A DNA stretch of 64,000 bases from LSCE01 sp050485425 (GTDB lineage: Bacteria; Pseudomonadota; Gammaproteobacteria; Nitrococcales; Aquisalimonadaceae): NCBI GenBank assembly GCA_050485425.1, contig JBJHBJ010000004.1, forward strand, positions 97,371-161,370, given 5' to 3'. Below, in pieces: positions 47,342-57,282 of the stretch (its first letter is position 1; each line of letters begins with the position of its first letter). A model generated the notes under the pieces. The model saw only the letters and a list, made by a program, of their open reading frames with translations. It ran no database searches and was not told the origin of the DNA. Made by a program: the position numbers and the translations under genes.

Positions 47342-48464
47342 GGCTCGCCGGCGGCTGGGCAAGTCCCGCAAATGGGTGGTCAAGGTGGGCAGCGCGCTGG
47401 TTACCAACGAGGGGCGCGGCCTGGATGTGGAACGCATGCGCGACTGGGTGGCCCAGATTGCCACGCTGCACGGCGAGCGGCGCTACGTCACGCTGGTGTC
47501 CTCGGGGGCCGTGGCCGAGGGCGTCAAGCGCATGCAGTGGTCCCGACGGCCCTCGGAGCTCTACAAACTGCAGGCCGCCGCCGCAATCGGGCAGATGGGA
47601 CTGGTGCACGCCTACGAAGCGGCCTTCCAGCGATTCGGTCTGCACACGGCGCAGGTATTGCTGACCCATGACGATCTCAGCGACCGGCGTCGCTATCTGA
47701 ACGCCCGCAGCACACTGCGCACGCTGCTGGAGCTGGGTGTCATTCCGGTGGTCAACGAGAACGATACAGTGGCCACCGACGAGATCCGCTTCAGCGACAA
47801 CGATACGCTCGCGGCGCTGGTGGCAAATCTGGTGGAGGCGGAGCTGCTGGTCATCCTGACCGATCAGGCGGGACTGTTCGATGCCGACCCGCGCCACAGT
47901 GCGAACGCGCAACTGATCGCTGAAGCCCAGGCCGGCGATCCGGCACTGGAGGAACTCTGCGGTGCCGGTTCAGGCGGTAGTCTCGGACGGGGGGGCATGC
48001 TCGCCAAGGTGCGTGCCGCCGCCCGGGCGGCACGTTCCGGCGCGGCCACCATCATTGCCTCCGGCAAGGAGCCGGACGTGCTGGGCAAGATCGCCCGGGG
48101 ACAGCCGGTGGGGACCCTGCTGACGCCGTCGCAGGAAGTACTGGCGGCCCGCAAGCAGTGGCTGGCGAGTCAGCTGCAGTCCAGGGGGCGGTTGTGGCTG
48201 GACGCCGGTGCAGTCCGTGTGCTGAAGGAGGCCGGGCGCAGTCTGTTGCCGGTGGGGGTGACCCGCCTGGAGGGGGACTTCCGTCGCGGCGAGATCGTCA
48301 CCTGCCTGGGACCGGACGGCGCCGAGGTTGCTCGCGGGATGGTCAACTACGACGCCCGGGAGGCCCGGCTTATCCTCGGCCAGCCCAGCGACCGGATCGA
48401 AACCCTGCTGGGCTACGCCGACGAGCCGGAGCTCATCCACCGGGACAATCTTGTCCTGACCTAA
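47334..48464 (+). CDS. proB: Glutamate 5-kinase
   Basis: This 376-residue enzyme catalyses the first step of proline synthesis. The amino-acid kinase domain has 'KWVVKVGSALVTNEGRGLD' near 13-31, 'LVSSGAVAEG', 'PVVNENDTVATDEIRFSDND' and 'GGMLAKVRAA', and a C-terminal PUA domain (about 280-370) is present, as in E. coli ProB. The ATG at 47334 overlaps the obgE stop by eight bases, so obgE and proB are co-transcribed, a common arrangement in proteobacteria. Confidence 0.96.
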   Translation: MSEARRRLGKSRKWVVKVGSALVTNEGRGLDVERMRDWVAQIATLHGERRYVTLVSSGAVAEGVKRMQWSRRPSELYKLQAAAAIGQMGLVHAYEAAFQRFGLHTAQVLLTHDDLSDRRRYLNARSTLRTLLELGVIPVVNENDTVATDEIRFSDNDTLAALVANLVEAELLVILTDQAGLFDADPRHSANAQLIAEAQAGDPALEELCGAGSGGSLGRGGMLAKVRAAARAARSGAATIIASGKEPDVLGKIARGQPVGTLLTPSQEVLAARKQWLASQLQSRGRLWLDAGAVRVLKEAGRSLLPVGVTRLEGDFRRGEIVTCLGPDGAEVARGMVNYDAREARLILGQPSDRIETLLGYADEPELIHRDNLVLT

Positions 48465-48566
48465 CACCCCCGGGGAACAACCTGGCGGATCTGCAGTCGC
48501 AAATCTCTGTACCCGGTGCAGCGGCCTTGCCGCCGTCGCAGGATCAATCACAGAGAGGAGCGAGTC

Positions 48567-49709
48567 ATGCGTGGTGTTATCCGACCCCGTGGTTTTCTGC
48601 TTACAGCCGTTGTCGTCGGTGCGCTGGCGGCTGCGCCTGTCCAGGGTAGCCAATCCGTCAGTACGGAATACCTGTCGGCCCGGCTGGTGAAGGTGGCCGA
48701 CGGCTTCAGTCACCCGTGGGCCGTGGGCTTTCTGCCGGACGGCCGTCAGTTGGTGACCGAACGGCCAGGTGCTATCCACCTGGTGGACAACGGCCAGGTC
48801 ACCGCGCTGGACGGCGTGCCCGAGGTCCACGCCGCCAATCAGGGCGGCATGCTGGACCTCGTGGTTCACCCGGACTACGCCAACAACGGCTGGATCTACA
48901 TGACCTATTCCAAGGGTGACGGCGGCGGTACCGTGCCGGCCCTGGCGCGTGCGAAGCTGGACGGCACCAGCCTGGTGGCGTTCGAGGAATTGTTCGAGTC
49001 CAATACGGTCACCGATCCCGGCCGGCATTACGGCTCCCGCATCCTGTTCCTGGAGGACGGCACGCTGCTGATGACGATCGGGGACCGCGGCGGGCAGCCG
49101 CCAAGAGCGCAGGACCCGACAGACCACTCCGGAAGCATTGTCAGGCTGAATGACGACGGCAGTGTGCCGGCGGACAACCCGTTCGTCGGCAACGACGATT
49201 ATGCGCCCGAGATCTACACCTACGGCCATCGGAATATCCAGGGCATCGTGTTGCGTTCCGACACCGGGGAGGTCTGGGTTACCGAGCATGGTCCGCGGGG
49301 CGGCGATGAGCTCAACCTGATCGAACCAGGCGGCAACTATGGCTGGCCGGTGGCGACGCTGGGGCGCGACTACAGGACCGAAGGCGACTTTCCTGACGCC
49401 GAGACCCGCCGTGACGACGCCTTTGTTGGTCCGGTCTTCGAGTTCCTGCCCACGCTGGCGCCGTCCGGCCTGGCCGTGGTCGACGGGGAGCGTTTCCCGC
49501 ACTGGGAAGGGAACCTGCTGGCAGGCGGCCTGCGTGCCGAACGGGTGCTGCGACTGTCGGTTGAGGCCGGCGAAGTGCTGCATGCCGAGGAACTGTTGAG
49601 CGGCACCATCGGCCGTATCCGCGATGTGCGCCAGGGCCCCGACGGTTACATCTACCTGGTGAACGACGAGGAGGACGGTGCGCTGTACCGGCTTGAGCCC
49701 GGTCGCTGA
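48567..49709 (+). CDS. PQQ-dependent sugar dehydrogenase family protein
   Basis: This 380-residue secreted six-bladed beta-propeller belongs to the soluble glucose dehydrogenase/YliI (Asd) type. It has a signal peptide ('LLTAVVVGALAAAPVQG'), 'FSHPWAVGFLPDGRQLVTER' (about 50-69), 'GHRNIQGIVL' and 'VTEHGPRGGDELNLIEPGGN', which carry the His and Asp residues of the PQQ and calcium sites in the family. It would oxidise aldose sugars in the periplasm. The start at 48567 has a GAGAGGAG site. A shared hairpin separates it from the convergent rpsT. Confidence 0.88.
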   Translation: MRGVIRPRGFLLTAVVVGALAAAPVQGSQSVSTEYLSARLVKVADGFSHPWAVGFLPDGRQLVTERPGAIHLVDNGQVTALDGVPEVHAANQGGMLDLVVHPDYANNGWIYMTYSKGDGGGTVPALARAKLDGTSLVAFEELFESNTVTDPGRHYGSRILFLEDGTLLMTIGDRGGQPPRAQDPTDHSGSIVRLNDDGSVPADNPFVGNDDYAPEIYTYGHRNIQGIVLRSDTGEVWVTEHGPRGGDELNLIEPGGNYGWPVATLGRDYRTEGDFPDAETRRDDAFVGPVFEFLPTLAPSGLAVVDGERFPHWEGNLLAGGLRAERVLRLSVEAGEVLHAEELLSGTIGRIRDVRQGPDGYIYLVNDEEDGALYRLEPGR

Positions 49710-49722
49710 CGCCCACACGAAA

Positions 49723-49748
49723 ACCGCCAACCCCGACGGGTTGGCGGT
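49723..49748. terminator. Bidirectional terminator between sugar dehydrogenase and rpsT
   Basis: Eleven-base perfect arms ACCGCCAACCC/GGGTTGGCGGT with a four-base loop. An A-run precedes it on the plus strand, giving a T-run for the minus-strand rpsT transcript; the plus side has TCTCCT. It probably terminates both genes. Confidence 0.75.
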
Positions 49749-49776
49749 CTCCTGATGCGTGGCAGAACCGGCCTGT

Positions 49777-50040
49777 CTAGGCCAGTTTGCGAATCTGATC
49801 GTTCAGACGGCTCTTGTGACGGGCAGCCTTGTTCTGGTGGATCAGACCCTTGGTCGCCATGCGATCGATCACGGGCACCGCAGACTTGTAGGCCTGTTCG
49901 GCAGCCTGCTTGTCACCGGACTCGATTGCCTTGATGACGTTCTTGATCTGCGTGCGCATCATGGAGCGGCGCGACTTGTTGTGCTGGCGCCTTTTCTCAG
50001 CCTGACGGGCTCGTTTCCGTGCGGATGGGGAATTAGCCAA
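49777..50040 (-). CDS. rpsT: 30S ribosomal protein S20
   Basis: This 87-residue basic helical protein starts 'MANSPSARKRARQAEKRRQH' and has the internal 'RSMMRTQIKNVIKAIESGDK' helix. Its length is standard for S20, which binds 16S rRNA early in 30S assembly. It faces murJ divergently, the usual gammaproteobacterial layout, with 178 bp of shared upstream DNA. Confidence 0.98.
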   Translation of the reverse strand: MANSPSARKRARQAEKRRQHNKSRRSMMRTQIKNVIKAIESGDKQAAEQAYKSAVPVIDRMATKGLIHQNKAARHKSRLNDQIRKLA

Positions 50041-50218
50041 GGCTCAACTCCTGACAGTGGTATTCGGTTCCAGAAAGGGCACGTAATATCCCGATTTCGT
50101 TGCCGGATGTCAACCTCTGTCGCGCAGCGGCGGCGTTCGCTCGCGACAAGCCGATCATCCGTCCGCCGGCTGCGGTATCATGCGGCCTTCGTTTCCTGTC
50201 GGGGGGTAGGGGCCGGGC

Positions 50219-51769
50219 ATGAGTTTGCTGCGTTCCACGGCCGTCTTTGGCGCTTTGACCATGGTCTCGCGCGTGCTGGGGCTTGTGCGCGACGTGGTGA
50301 TTGCCGCCGTGTTCGGTTCCAGCGCCGCCACCGACGCGTTCTTCGTCGCCTTCAAGATCCCCAATTTCATGCGGCGGCTGTTCGCCGAGGGCGCGTTCTC
50401 CCAGGCTTTCGTGCCGGTGCTGTCTGCCGAAAAGACACACAAGGAGACCTCGGACGTGCGCCGGCTGGTTTCGCGGGCCACCGGCACCCTGCTGGTGATC
50501 CTGCTGGGGCTGACCGTGCTGGCGCTGGTGGGGGCGGAATACCTGGTCATGCTGTTCGCCCCCGGGTTTCGCGGCGACCCCGAGCAGTTCGGCATGGCGG
50601 TGGACATGGTGCGGATCACCTTTCCGTACCTGCTGTTCATCTCGCTGGTGGCGGCTGCGCAGGGCGTGCTGAACACCTACGGGCGGTTCGGCCCCCCGGC
50701 GTTCGCTCCGGTGCTGCTCAACCTGGTGCTGATCGCCAGCGCCTGGTGGTGGGCGCCGTACTTCGAGCGTCCGATCATGGCGCTAGCGGTCGGTGTATTC
50801 ATCGCCGGTGCGCTGCAACTGGCCTTCATGCTGCCGTTCCTGCACCGCGTCGGCATGCTGGCCTGGCCGCGCTGGGGTTGGCGGGACTCCGGCGTGCGCC
50901 GGATCATGACGCTCATGCTGCCGGCCATCTTCGGTTCATCGGTAGCGCAGATCAATCTGCTGGTCGACACCATCCTGGCCTCGTTCCTGATGGTGGGCTC
51001 GATCAGCTGGCTTTATTATTCCGACCGCCTGGTGGAGTTCCCGCTGGGGGTGTTCGGGGTGGCGCTGGGAACGGTGATTCTTCCGCGACTGTCCAGCCAG
51101 CACGCAGCCGATTCACCGGCGCACTTTTCCCGCACGCTGGACTGGGCACTGCGCTGGGGCGTCCTGATCGCGACGCCGGCTGCCGTGGGGCTGGCGGTGA
51201 TGGCCGGCCCGATACTCACAACCCTGTTCCAGTACGGGGCTTTCACCGATGCGGATGCCCGAGCCGCCTCGCTCAGCCTGGTGGCATATGCGCTCGGGCT
51301 GCATGGGTTCATCATGGTCAAGGTGCTTTCCCCCGGCTATTTCGCCCGCCAGGACATGGTGACGCCGGTGAAGTTTGCCGCCGTAAGCATGGTGGCGAAC
51401 ATGGTGATGAGCGTGACCGTCGTGGTACTGCTGCGGGAAACAGCCATTGGCCATGCCGGCCTTGCCCTGGCCACCGGCCTTGCCGCCTCGTTGAACGCCG
51501 GCATGCTCTACCTGGGCTTGCGGCGGCGCAACGTCTACCAGCCCCTGCGTGGTTGGGGCCGGCTCTGGCTGCAGGTGGTGCTGGCAACCGGCACCATGGC
51601 CGGGGTGTTGCTGCTGGGCGTGGGCGAGCTGGACACCTGGCTGGATGCCGGCCTCTGGCAGCGTATTGTGTCGCTGAGTGGCTGGCTGCTGCTGGCCGCG
51701 GTGGTGTACCTTGGCGTGTTGTTGTTGAGCGGCCTGCGGCCGAGGCACCTGCGGGAGCAGACTGGATGA
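50219..51769 (+). CDS. murJ: Lipid II flippase MurJ
   Basis: The product is 516 residues with about 14 membrane helices of the MOP superfamily. The start 'LLRSTAVFGALTMVSRVLGL' and 'VFGSSAATDAFFVAFKIPNF' followed by 'RRLFAEGAFSQAFVPVL' are MurJ signatures and include the arginines of the central cavity. It moves lipid II across the inner membrane for peptidoglycan synthesis. It is followed four bases later by ribF, so both are probably in one operon with ileS-lspA-ispH. Confidence 0.96.
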   Translation: MSLLRSTAVFGALTMVSRVLGLVRDVVIAAVFGSSAATDAFFVAFKIPNFMRRLFAEGAFSQAFVPVLSAEKTHKETSDVRRLVSRATGTLLVILLGLTVLALVGAEYLVMLFAPGFRGDPEQFGMAVDMVRITFPYLLFISLVAAAQGVLNTYGRFGPPAFAPVLLNLVLIASAWWWAPYFERPIMALAVGVFIAGALQLAFMLPFLHRVGMLAWPRWGWRDSGVRRIMTLMLPAIFGSSVAQINLLVDTILASFLMVGSISWLYYSDRLVEFPLGVFGVALGTVILPRLSSQHAADSPAHFSRTLDWALRWGVLIATPAAVGLAVMAGPILTTLFQYGAFTDADARAASLSLVAYALGLHGFIMVKVLSPGYFARQDMVTPVKFAAVSMVANMVMSVTVVVLLRETAIGHAGLALATGLAASLNAGMLYLGLRRRNVYQPLRGWGRLWLQVVLATGTMAGVLLLGVGELDTWLDAGLWQRIVSLSGWLLLAAVVYLGVLLLSGLRPRHLREQTG

Positions 51770-51773
51770 GTGC

Positions 51774-52706
51774 ATGGAACTGATACGCGGCCTACACAAC
51801 CTGCGTCCCCGTCACCGGGGTTGCGTCGCCACCATCGGGAATTTCGACGGCCTGCACCTGGGCCACCAGGCCATGCTCCGGCGGTTGCGGGCTCAGGCCG
51901 ATGCCCTGGATCTTCCGGCCACGGTGATCAGTTTCGAGCCCCTGCCGCGGGAACTGTTTGCCCCGGACCAGGCTCCGCCGCGGCTCTCCTCGCTGCGGGA
52001 CAAGGTGTATATGCTGCGGACCGCCGGCGTTGATCGCTTTCTCTGCCTGCGCTTCAACCGGCAGCTGGCGGGCATGGAGCCCGAAGCGTTCATCCGGGAT
52101 CTGCTGCTGGACGGCCTGGGGGTGCGCTACCTGCTGGTCGGCGATGACTTCCGCTTCGGCCGGGAACGCCGGGGAGACCACACCATGTTGCGGCAGGCTG
52201 CCGGGGAGCACGGCTTCTCGCTGGACGACACACCGACTGTCTCGCTGGGCGATCGCCGCGTCAGCAGCACCTGGGTGCGGGAGGCGCTGGCGGCCGGCGA
52301 TCTTCCGCTGGCGGAACGCCTGCTGGGGCGTTGCTACAGTCTTTCCGGCCGGGTCGTCAACGGGGATCGTATCGGCCGCGAGCTGGGGTTCCCCACCGCC
52401 AATCTGGCCATGCGCCGCCGCCCGCCGATGGATGGTGTGGTTGTTGCCGAAGTGGCGGTGGAGGGCGGGCCCTGGTTGCCGGCCGTGGGCAGTGTCGGTA
52501 CCCGGCCCACCGTCAACGGCCGCCGCCCGGTCTGCGAGGTGCACTTGCTGGACTGGTCCGGCGATCTCTACGGCAGGCATCTGGAAGTGCGTTTCCGGCA
52601 CTGGCTGCGCGGCCAGGAGCATTATCCGGACCTCGAACAGCTCAAGCGGCAGATAGCCCTGGATGCCGACGCCGCACGCAACTGGTTCCGCGGCCGGTCA
52701 GCCTGA
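51774..52706 (+). CDS. ribF: Bifunctional riboflavin kinase / FAD synthetase
   Basis: This 310-residue enzyme has an N-terminal FAD synthetase (nucleotidyltransferase, 'VATIGNFDGLHLGHQAML' near 18-35 and 'SSTWVREAL' near 164) and a C-terminal riboflavin kinase domain ('GRVVNGDRIGRELGFPTANL' near 190-210). It makes FMN and FAD. The position between murJ and ileS is conserved in gammaproteobacteria. Confidence 0.96.
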   Translation: MELIRGLHNLRPRHRGCVATIGNFDGLHLGHQAMLRRLRAQADALDLPATVISFEPLPRELFAPDQAPPRLSSLRDKVYMLRTAGVDRFLCLRFNRQLAGMEPEAFIRDLLLDGLGVRYLLVGDDFRFGRERRGDHTMLRQAAGEHGFSLDDTPTVSLGDRRVSSTWVREALAAGDLPLAERLLGRCYSLSGRVVNGDRIGRELGFPTANLAMRRRPPMDGVVVAEVAVEGGPWLPAVGSVGTRPTVNGRRPVCEVHLLDWSGDLYGRHLEVRFRHWLRGQEHYPDLEQLKRQIALDADAARNWFRGRSA

Positions 52707-52812
52707 CGCGAAAAGCCCGCTGCAAAACGGAATGCAAGCCCGTTCCGGCGGCGCAACTTCTGGTAAGCTATCGGGCTCGGAAAATTCAGGTAACCGCAGG
52801 CAGATAGCGACC

Positions 52813-55653
52813 GTGAGCGATTACAAACACACGCTGAACCTTCCCCAGACCGATTTCCCCATGCGCGGCAACCTGGCCAAGCGCGAACCGGAGCGCCTCG
52901 AGCGCTGGTACGCCGAGGACATCTACGGCCAGATCCGCAAGGCGCGCGCCGGCCGGAAGACGTTCATTCTTCACGACGGTCCTCCCTACGCCAATGGCGA
53001 TATTCACATCGGCCATGCGGTGAACAAGATTCTCAAGGACATCATCGTCAAGTCCCGCACGCTGGACGGCTTCGACGCGCCCTACGTGCCCGGCTGGGAC
53101 TGCCACGGCCTGCCCATCGAACTCAAGGTGGAGCAGGAAGTGGGCAAGGTGGGCGACAAGGTCAGCCCGCGGGATTTTCGCGACGCCTGCCGTGCCTTCG
53201 CACACCGCCAGGTGGACGGCCAGCGACAGGACTTCAAGCGCCTCGGCGTGCTCGGTGACTGGGACGACCCCTACCTGACCATGGCACCGAAGACCGAAGC
53301 CAACATCCTGCGCGGCCTGGGCCGCATCTACGCGAGCGGCCACATGAGTCGTGGCTTCAAGCCGGTGCACTGGTGCACCGACTGCGGCTCCGCGCTGGCC
53401 GAGGCCGAGGTGGAATACCACGACCATACATCGCCGGCCGTGGACGTGCGCTACCCGGTGGTGGACACCGCGGATTTCGCGCGCCGCACCGGACTGGAGG
53501 GCAAACTGCCCGAGGGCTTGCGGGTATCCGTCCCGATCTGGACGACCACGCCCTGGACCCTGCCCGCCAGCCGCGCGGTGACCCTGCACCCCGAATTCAC
53601 CTACCGGGTCCTGCGCGTCTCCGGCGATGCCGGCGACGAAGTGCTGGTGCTGGTGGAAGGCCTGGATCAGGCCGCGCTGGCACGCTATCGCCTGGCCGAG
53701 CGCGCCGAACTGGCGCGGGTCACCGGCGACCGGCTGGAGGGGCTGGTGCTGCAGCACCCGTTCCTGGATCAGCGGCAGGTGCCGGTGATCCTCGGCCACC
53801 ATGTCACCACCGAGACCGGCAGCGGTGCCGTACACACCGCGCCCGGCCACGGCCAGGACGACTACCGGGTGGGCCTGGAGTACGGGCTGGAGGTGGAAAA
53901 CCCGGTCGGCAATGATGGCCATTTCCTGGATGGCGTACCGTTCGTCGCCGGCCAGTTCGTATTCAAGGCCAACAAGACGCTGGTGGCGCTGCTGGAAGAG
54001 CGCGGCATGCTGCTCGCGCATGAAAAATACCAGCACAGCTACCCCTGCTGCTGGCGCCACAAGACGCCGATCATCTTCCGCGCCACGCCGCAGTGGTTCA
54101 TCAACCTGGACCAGGCCGGGCTGCGCGAGACGGCGCTCTCCGCCATCGAGCAGGTGCGCTGGATGCCGGGCTGGGGCCAGGCGCGGATCGACGGCATGGT
54201 GCGTAACCGCCCGGACTGGTGCATCTCGCGTCAGCGGAACTGGGGCGTGCCCATCGCGCTGTTCGTCGACAAGCGTACCGGCGAGCCGCATCCGCGCACG
54301 CTGGATCTGATCGAACAGGTTGCGCAACGCATGGAACTCGATGGCATCGACGCCTGGAACGATCTCGATCCACGCGACCTGCTGGGAGAGGAGGCCGAGC
54401 AGTACGAAAAGGTTACCGACATCCTGGACGTGTGGTTCGACTCCGGCATCACCCACGCCACCGTGCTGGAGGCGGACGCGCGCCTGAGCGTGCCGGCCGA
54501 TCTGTACCTGGAAGGGTCGGACCAGCATCGCGGCTGGTTCCAGTCCTCGTTGCTGACCTCCAGCGCCATCCGCGGGCGGGCGCCGTATCGTGGCGTGCTG
54601 ACCCACGGTTTCACCGTGGATGCCAAGGGCCGCAAGATGTCCAAGTCCGTGGGCAACGTCGTGGCTCCGCAGTCGGTGATGAACAAGCTGGGCGCGGACG
54701 TGTTGCGGTTGTGGGTGGCTTCCACCGACTACAGCGGCGAGATGGCCGTCTCTGACGACATCCTCAGCCGCACCGCCGATGCCTACCGGCGCATGCGCAA
54801 TACCGCGCGCTTCCTGCTGGCCAATCTGAACGGTTTCGACCCGGCCACCGACATGGTGGCACCCGCGGACATGCTGCCGTTCGACCGCTGGGCCGTGGAT
54901 CGCGCCTACCAGGTCCAGCAGGACGTCTGCCGTGCCTACGACGGCTACGAATTCCACCGGATCTACCATCGCATCCACAATTTCTGCACCGTGGACATGG
55001 GCAGCCTGTATCTCGACGTGATCAAGGACCGCCAGTACACCACGCCGGCCGACAGCCTGGCCCGCCGCTCCTGCCAGACGGCCATGTACCACATCGTCGA
55101 GGCCCTGGTGCGCTGGCTGGCGCCCATCCTCAGCTTCACCGCCGATGAGATCTGGGAGCACATGCCGGGCCAGCGGGAGCCTTCGGTGTTCATGGCGGAG
55201 TGGTACCAGGGCCTGTTCGCGCTGGAGGACGGAGCCGAATTCGATCGTACGTTCTGGGATCAGGTGATCGCGGTTCGCGAGGCGGTTTCCAAGCAGCTCG
55301 AAACGCTGCGGGCGGCCGATCAACTGGGTGCGTCGCTGGAGGCGGAAGTGGACCTCTATTGCCCCGATACGGTCTTGCAGCGGCTCGGTCGCCTGGGCGA
55401 CGAACTGCGCTTCCTGCTGATCACCTCGGCAGCCCGGCTGCACCCGGAAAGTGATATGCCCGCCGATGCCAGCCGTGCCGAACTCGAGGGCGGCGGCAGC
55501 ATCGGCATCGTCGCCGTGCGCTCGGAGCATCCCAAGTGCAGCCGCTGCTGGCATCGCCGCGAGGACGTGGGCAGCCACCCGGATCACCCGGAGCTGTGTG
55601 GTCGCTGCGTCGAGAACGTGGAGGCCGGCGGCGAACACCGCCAGGTGGCCTGA
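52813..55653 (+). CDS. ileS: Isoleucyl-tRNA synthetase
   Basis: This 946-residue class I synthetase has the HIGH motif ('NGDIHIGHAVNK', about 60-71), a large editing (CP1) domain with 'TTTPWTLPASRAV', the KMSKS motif ('RKMSKSVGN', about 607-615) and a C-terminal zinc ribbon ('CSRCWHRREDVG', 'LCGRCVENV'). I start it at a GTG (52813, VSDYKHTLNLP) because conserved sequence begins there; the frame upstream to 52663 covers the end of ribF. The length is normal for the bacterial type. Confidence 0.97.
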   Translation: MSDYKHTLNLPQTDFPMRGNLAKREPERLERWYAEDIYGQIRKARAGRKTFILHDGPPYANGDIHIGHAVNKILKDIIVKSRTLDGFDAPYVPGWDCHGLPIELKVEQEVGKVGDKVSPRDFRDACRAFAHRQVDGQRQDFKRLGVLGDWDDPYLTMAPKTEANILRGLGRIYASGHMSRGFKPVHWCTDCGSALAEAEVEYHDHTSPAVDVRYPVVDTADFARRTGLEGKLPEGLRVSVPIWTTTPWTLPASRAVTLHPEFTYRVLRVSGDAGDEVLVLVEGLDQAALARYRLAERAELARVTGDRLEGLVLQHPFLDQRQVPVILGHHVTTETGSGAVHTAPGHGQDDYRVGLEYGLEVENPVGNDGHFLDGVPFVAGQFVFKANKTLVALLEERGMLLAHEKYQHSYPCCWRHKTPIIFRATPQWFINLDQAGLRETALSAIEQVRWMPGWGQARIDGMVRNRPDWCISRQRNWGVPIALFVDKRTGEPHPRTLDLIEQVAQRMELDGIDAWNDLDPRDLLGEEAEQYEKVTDILDVWFDSGITHATVLEADARLSVPADLYLEGSDQHRGWFQSSLLTSSAIRGRAPYRGVLTHGFTVDAKGRKMSKSVGNVVAPQSVMNKLGADVLRLWVASTDYSGEMAVSDDILSRTADAYRRMRNTARFLLANLNGFDPATDMVAPADMLPFDRWAVDRAYQVQQDVCRAYDGYEFHRIYHRIHNFCTVDMGSLYLDVIKDRQYTTPADSLARRSCQTAMYHIVEALVRWLAPILSFTADEIWEHMPGQREPSVFMAEWYQGLFALEDGAEFDRTFWDQVIAVREAVSKQLETLRAADQLGASLEAEVDLYCPDTVLQRLGRLGDELRFLLITSAARLHPESDMPADASRAELEGGGSIGIVAVRSEHPKCSRCWHRREDVGSHPDHPELCGRCVENVEAGGEHRQVA

Positions 55654-55670
55654 ACCGGGGGATGGCCGGA

Positions 55671-56195
55671 ATGACCGAGCAGGAGACAGGCGCCCGGCAG
55701 GGCGTGACACGCAGTCGATGGCTGGTGCCGCCCTGGCCGCTGATCGCCGGTACCGTCATCGCGCTGGATCAGGTGACCAAGGTTCTGGCGGAGCGCATGC
55801 TGGACTATCACGTGCCGGTTCCGTTGCTGCCGGTGCTCAACCTCACGCTCAGCTACAACCCTGGTGCCGCCTTCAGTTTCCTCGGTGACGCCTCCGGCTG
55901 GCAGCGCTGGCTGTTCAGCGGTTTCGCGCTGGCCATCAGCGTGTTCCTGATTGTCTGGCTACGCCGCCTCCCGCCCTGGGATCGCTGGCTCACCTGGAGC
56001 CTGTCGCTGCTGCTGGGCGGCGCCATCGGCAACCTGGTCGACCGGCTGTTCCACGGACACGTCATCGACTTCATCCACGTGTATTACGACCGCTGGCACT
56101 ACCCCATTTTCAACGTGGCGGATATCGCCATCAGCGTCGGTGTGGGGATGATCCTGTTCCACGCGTTTTTCCTGGAGAAACGGGGTAGCGGCTGA
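55671..56195 (+). CDS. lspA: Lipoprotein signal peptidase (signal peptidase II)
   Basis: The product is 174 residues with four membrane helices. The two catalytic aspartates are in 'GAIGNLVDRLFHG' and 'FNVADIAISVGV', and 'LSYNPGAAFSFL' is the conserved loop. It cleaves prolipoproteins after lipidation; the 1050-residue lipoprotein at 34108-37260 would be a substrate. ATG 55671 is chosen over 55662, which lies too close to the GGGGG site. Confidence 0.95.
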   Translation: MTEQETGARQGVTRSRWLVPPWPLIAGTVIALDQVTKVLAERMLDYHVPVPLLPVLNLTLSYNPGAAFSFLGDASGWQRWLFSGFALAISVFLIVWLRRLPPWDRWLTWSLSLLLGGAIGNLVDRLFHGHVIDFIHVYYDRWHYPIFNVADIAISVGVGMILFHAFFLEKRGSG

Positions 56196-56259
56196 TTCGT
56201 CAACCGCCGCCGGCCTCCTGTACACTGTGCCTCGGTTCGAGGCTCCTGCGAGAGACATC

Positions 56260-57240
56260 ATGCCCCGTATCCTGCTTGCCAACCCCCGCGGATTCTGCGC
56301 CGGCGTCGACCGCGCCATCTCCATCGTCGAGCGGGCGCTGGAACTCTTTGGCGCCCCTATCTACGTGCGCCACGAGGTGGTCCACAACCGCTACGTGGTG
56401 AACAGCTTGCGCGACAAGGGGGCGATCTTTGTCGAGGAACTGCACGAGGTGCCCGACGACGCCACCGTGATCTTCAGCGCCCACGGCGTATCGAAGGCGG
56501 TGCGCGAGGATGCGGACCGGCGCGGGCTGCGCGTGTTCGACGCCACATGCCCCCTGGTGACCAAGGTGCACCTGGAAGTGGAGAAGTACGCCCGCGACGG
56601 CACCGAAGTGGTGCTGATCGGCCATGCCGGCCACCCGGAAGTGGAGGGGACCATCGGACAGTACGTGGGCAAGGGCGCCGATCGCGGCGCGATCTACCTG
56701 GTCGAAACACCGCAGGATGTGGACGCGCTGGAGGTGCGTAATCCCGAGGCCCTGGCCCACGTCAGCCAGACCACGCTGTCCATGGACGATACCGCTGTCA
56801 TCATTGATGCGCTCCGCCAGCGTTTTCCGGCCATCCAGGGGCCGCGCAAGGACGATATCTGCTACGCCACCCAGAACCGGCAGGATGCGGTCAAGGCGCT
56901 GGCCGCCGAGGTGGATCTGATGCTGGTGGTGGGTGCGCGCAACAGCTCCAATTCCAGTCGCCTGACCGAGCTCGCGCAGCGTATGGACGTCACCGCCCAC
57001 CAGATCGACGACGCCGGCATGCTGCGGAAGGAATGGCTGGACGGGGTGGAAGTCATCGGTATCACCGCCGGCGCCTCTGCACCGGAGATCCTGGTAAACG
57101 AAGTCATCCAGCGCCTGGAGGAATGGGGTGCCACGGCGCCCGCGGAACTCAAGGGCCGCGAGGAAAAGGTGGTGTTCTCCCTGCCGCGTGACCTGCTGAG
57201 AGCGGCGCGGGACGGTCAGGGCGCCACCACCGGTTCGTGA
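56260..57240 (+). CDS. ispH: 4-hydroxy-3-methylbut-2-enyl diphosphate reductase
   Basis: This 326-residue iron-sulfur enzyme performs the last step of the MEP isoprenoid pathway. The three cluster cysteines are in 'NPRGFCAGVDRAI', 'DATCPLVTKVH' and 'DDICYATQNRQ'; 'GHAGHPEVEGTIGQ' and 'GARNSSNSSRL' are also in place. The fkpB gene often found between lspA and ispH is absent here. I start it at 56260 (MPRILLANPRG). Its product feeds ispB at 44303-45271. Confidence 0.97.
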   Translation: MPRILLANPRGFCAGVDRAISIVERALELFGAPIYVRHEVVHNRYVVNSLRDKGAIFVEELHEVPDDATVIFSAHGVSKAVREDADRRGLRVFDATCPLVTKVHLEVEKYARDGTEVVLIGHAGHPEVEGTIGQYVGKGADRGAIYLVETPQDVDALEVRNPEALAHVSQTTLSMDDTAVIIDALRQRFPAIQGPRKDDICYATQNRQDAVKALAAEVDLMLVVGARNSSNSSRLTELAQRMDVTAHQIDDAGMLRKEWLDGVEVIGITAGASAPEILVNEVIQRLEEWGATAPAELKGREEKVVFSLPRDLLRAARDGQGATTGS

Positions 57241-57245
57241 GTAGG

Positions 57246-57277
57246 GTAGGTTGGGGTGAGCGCAGCAAACCCCAACA
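57246..57277. repeat. Dispersed repeat copy (GTAGGTTGGGGTGAGC family)
   Basis: GTAGGTTGGGGTGAGCGCAG followed by CAAACCCCAACA is a near-palindrome (GTTGGGGT / ACCCCAAC) and matches the copy at 63150-63181 closely. It sits in the 42-bp gap between the convergent ispH and trhO genes, so it may act as a terminator hairpin. Confidence 0.65.
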
Positions 57278-57282
57278 GCGCA

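Noticed and set aside
52786..55710. 974-codon open frame on the minus strand
   Set aside because: It is antisense to ileS and shows no protein family features; ileS has HIGH, KMSKS and its zinc ribbon.
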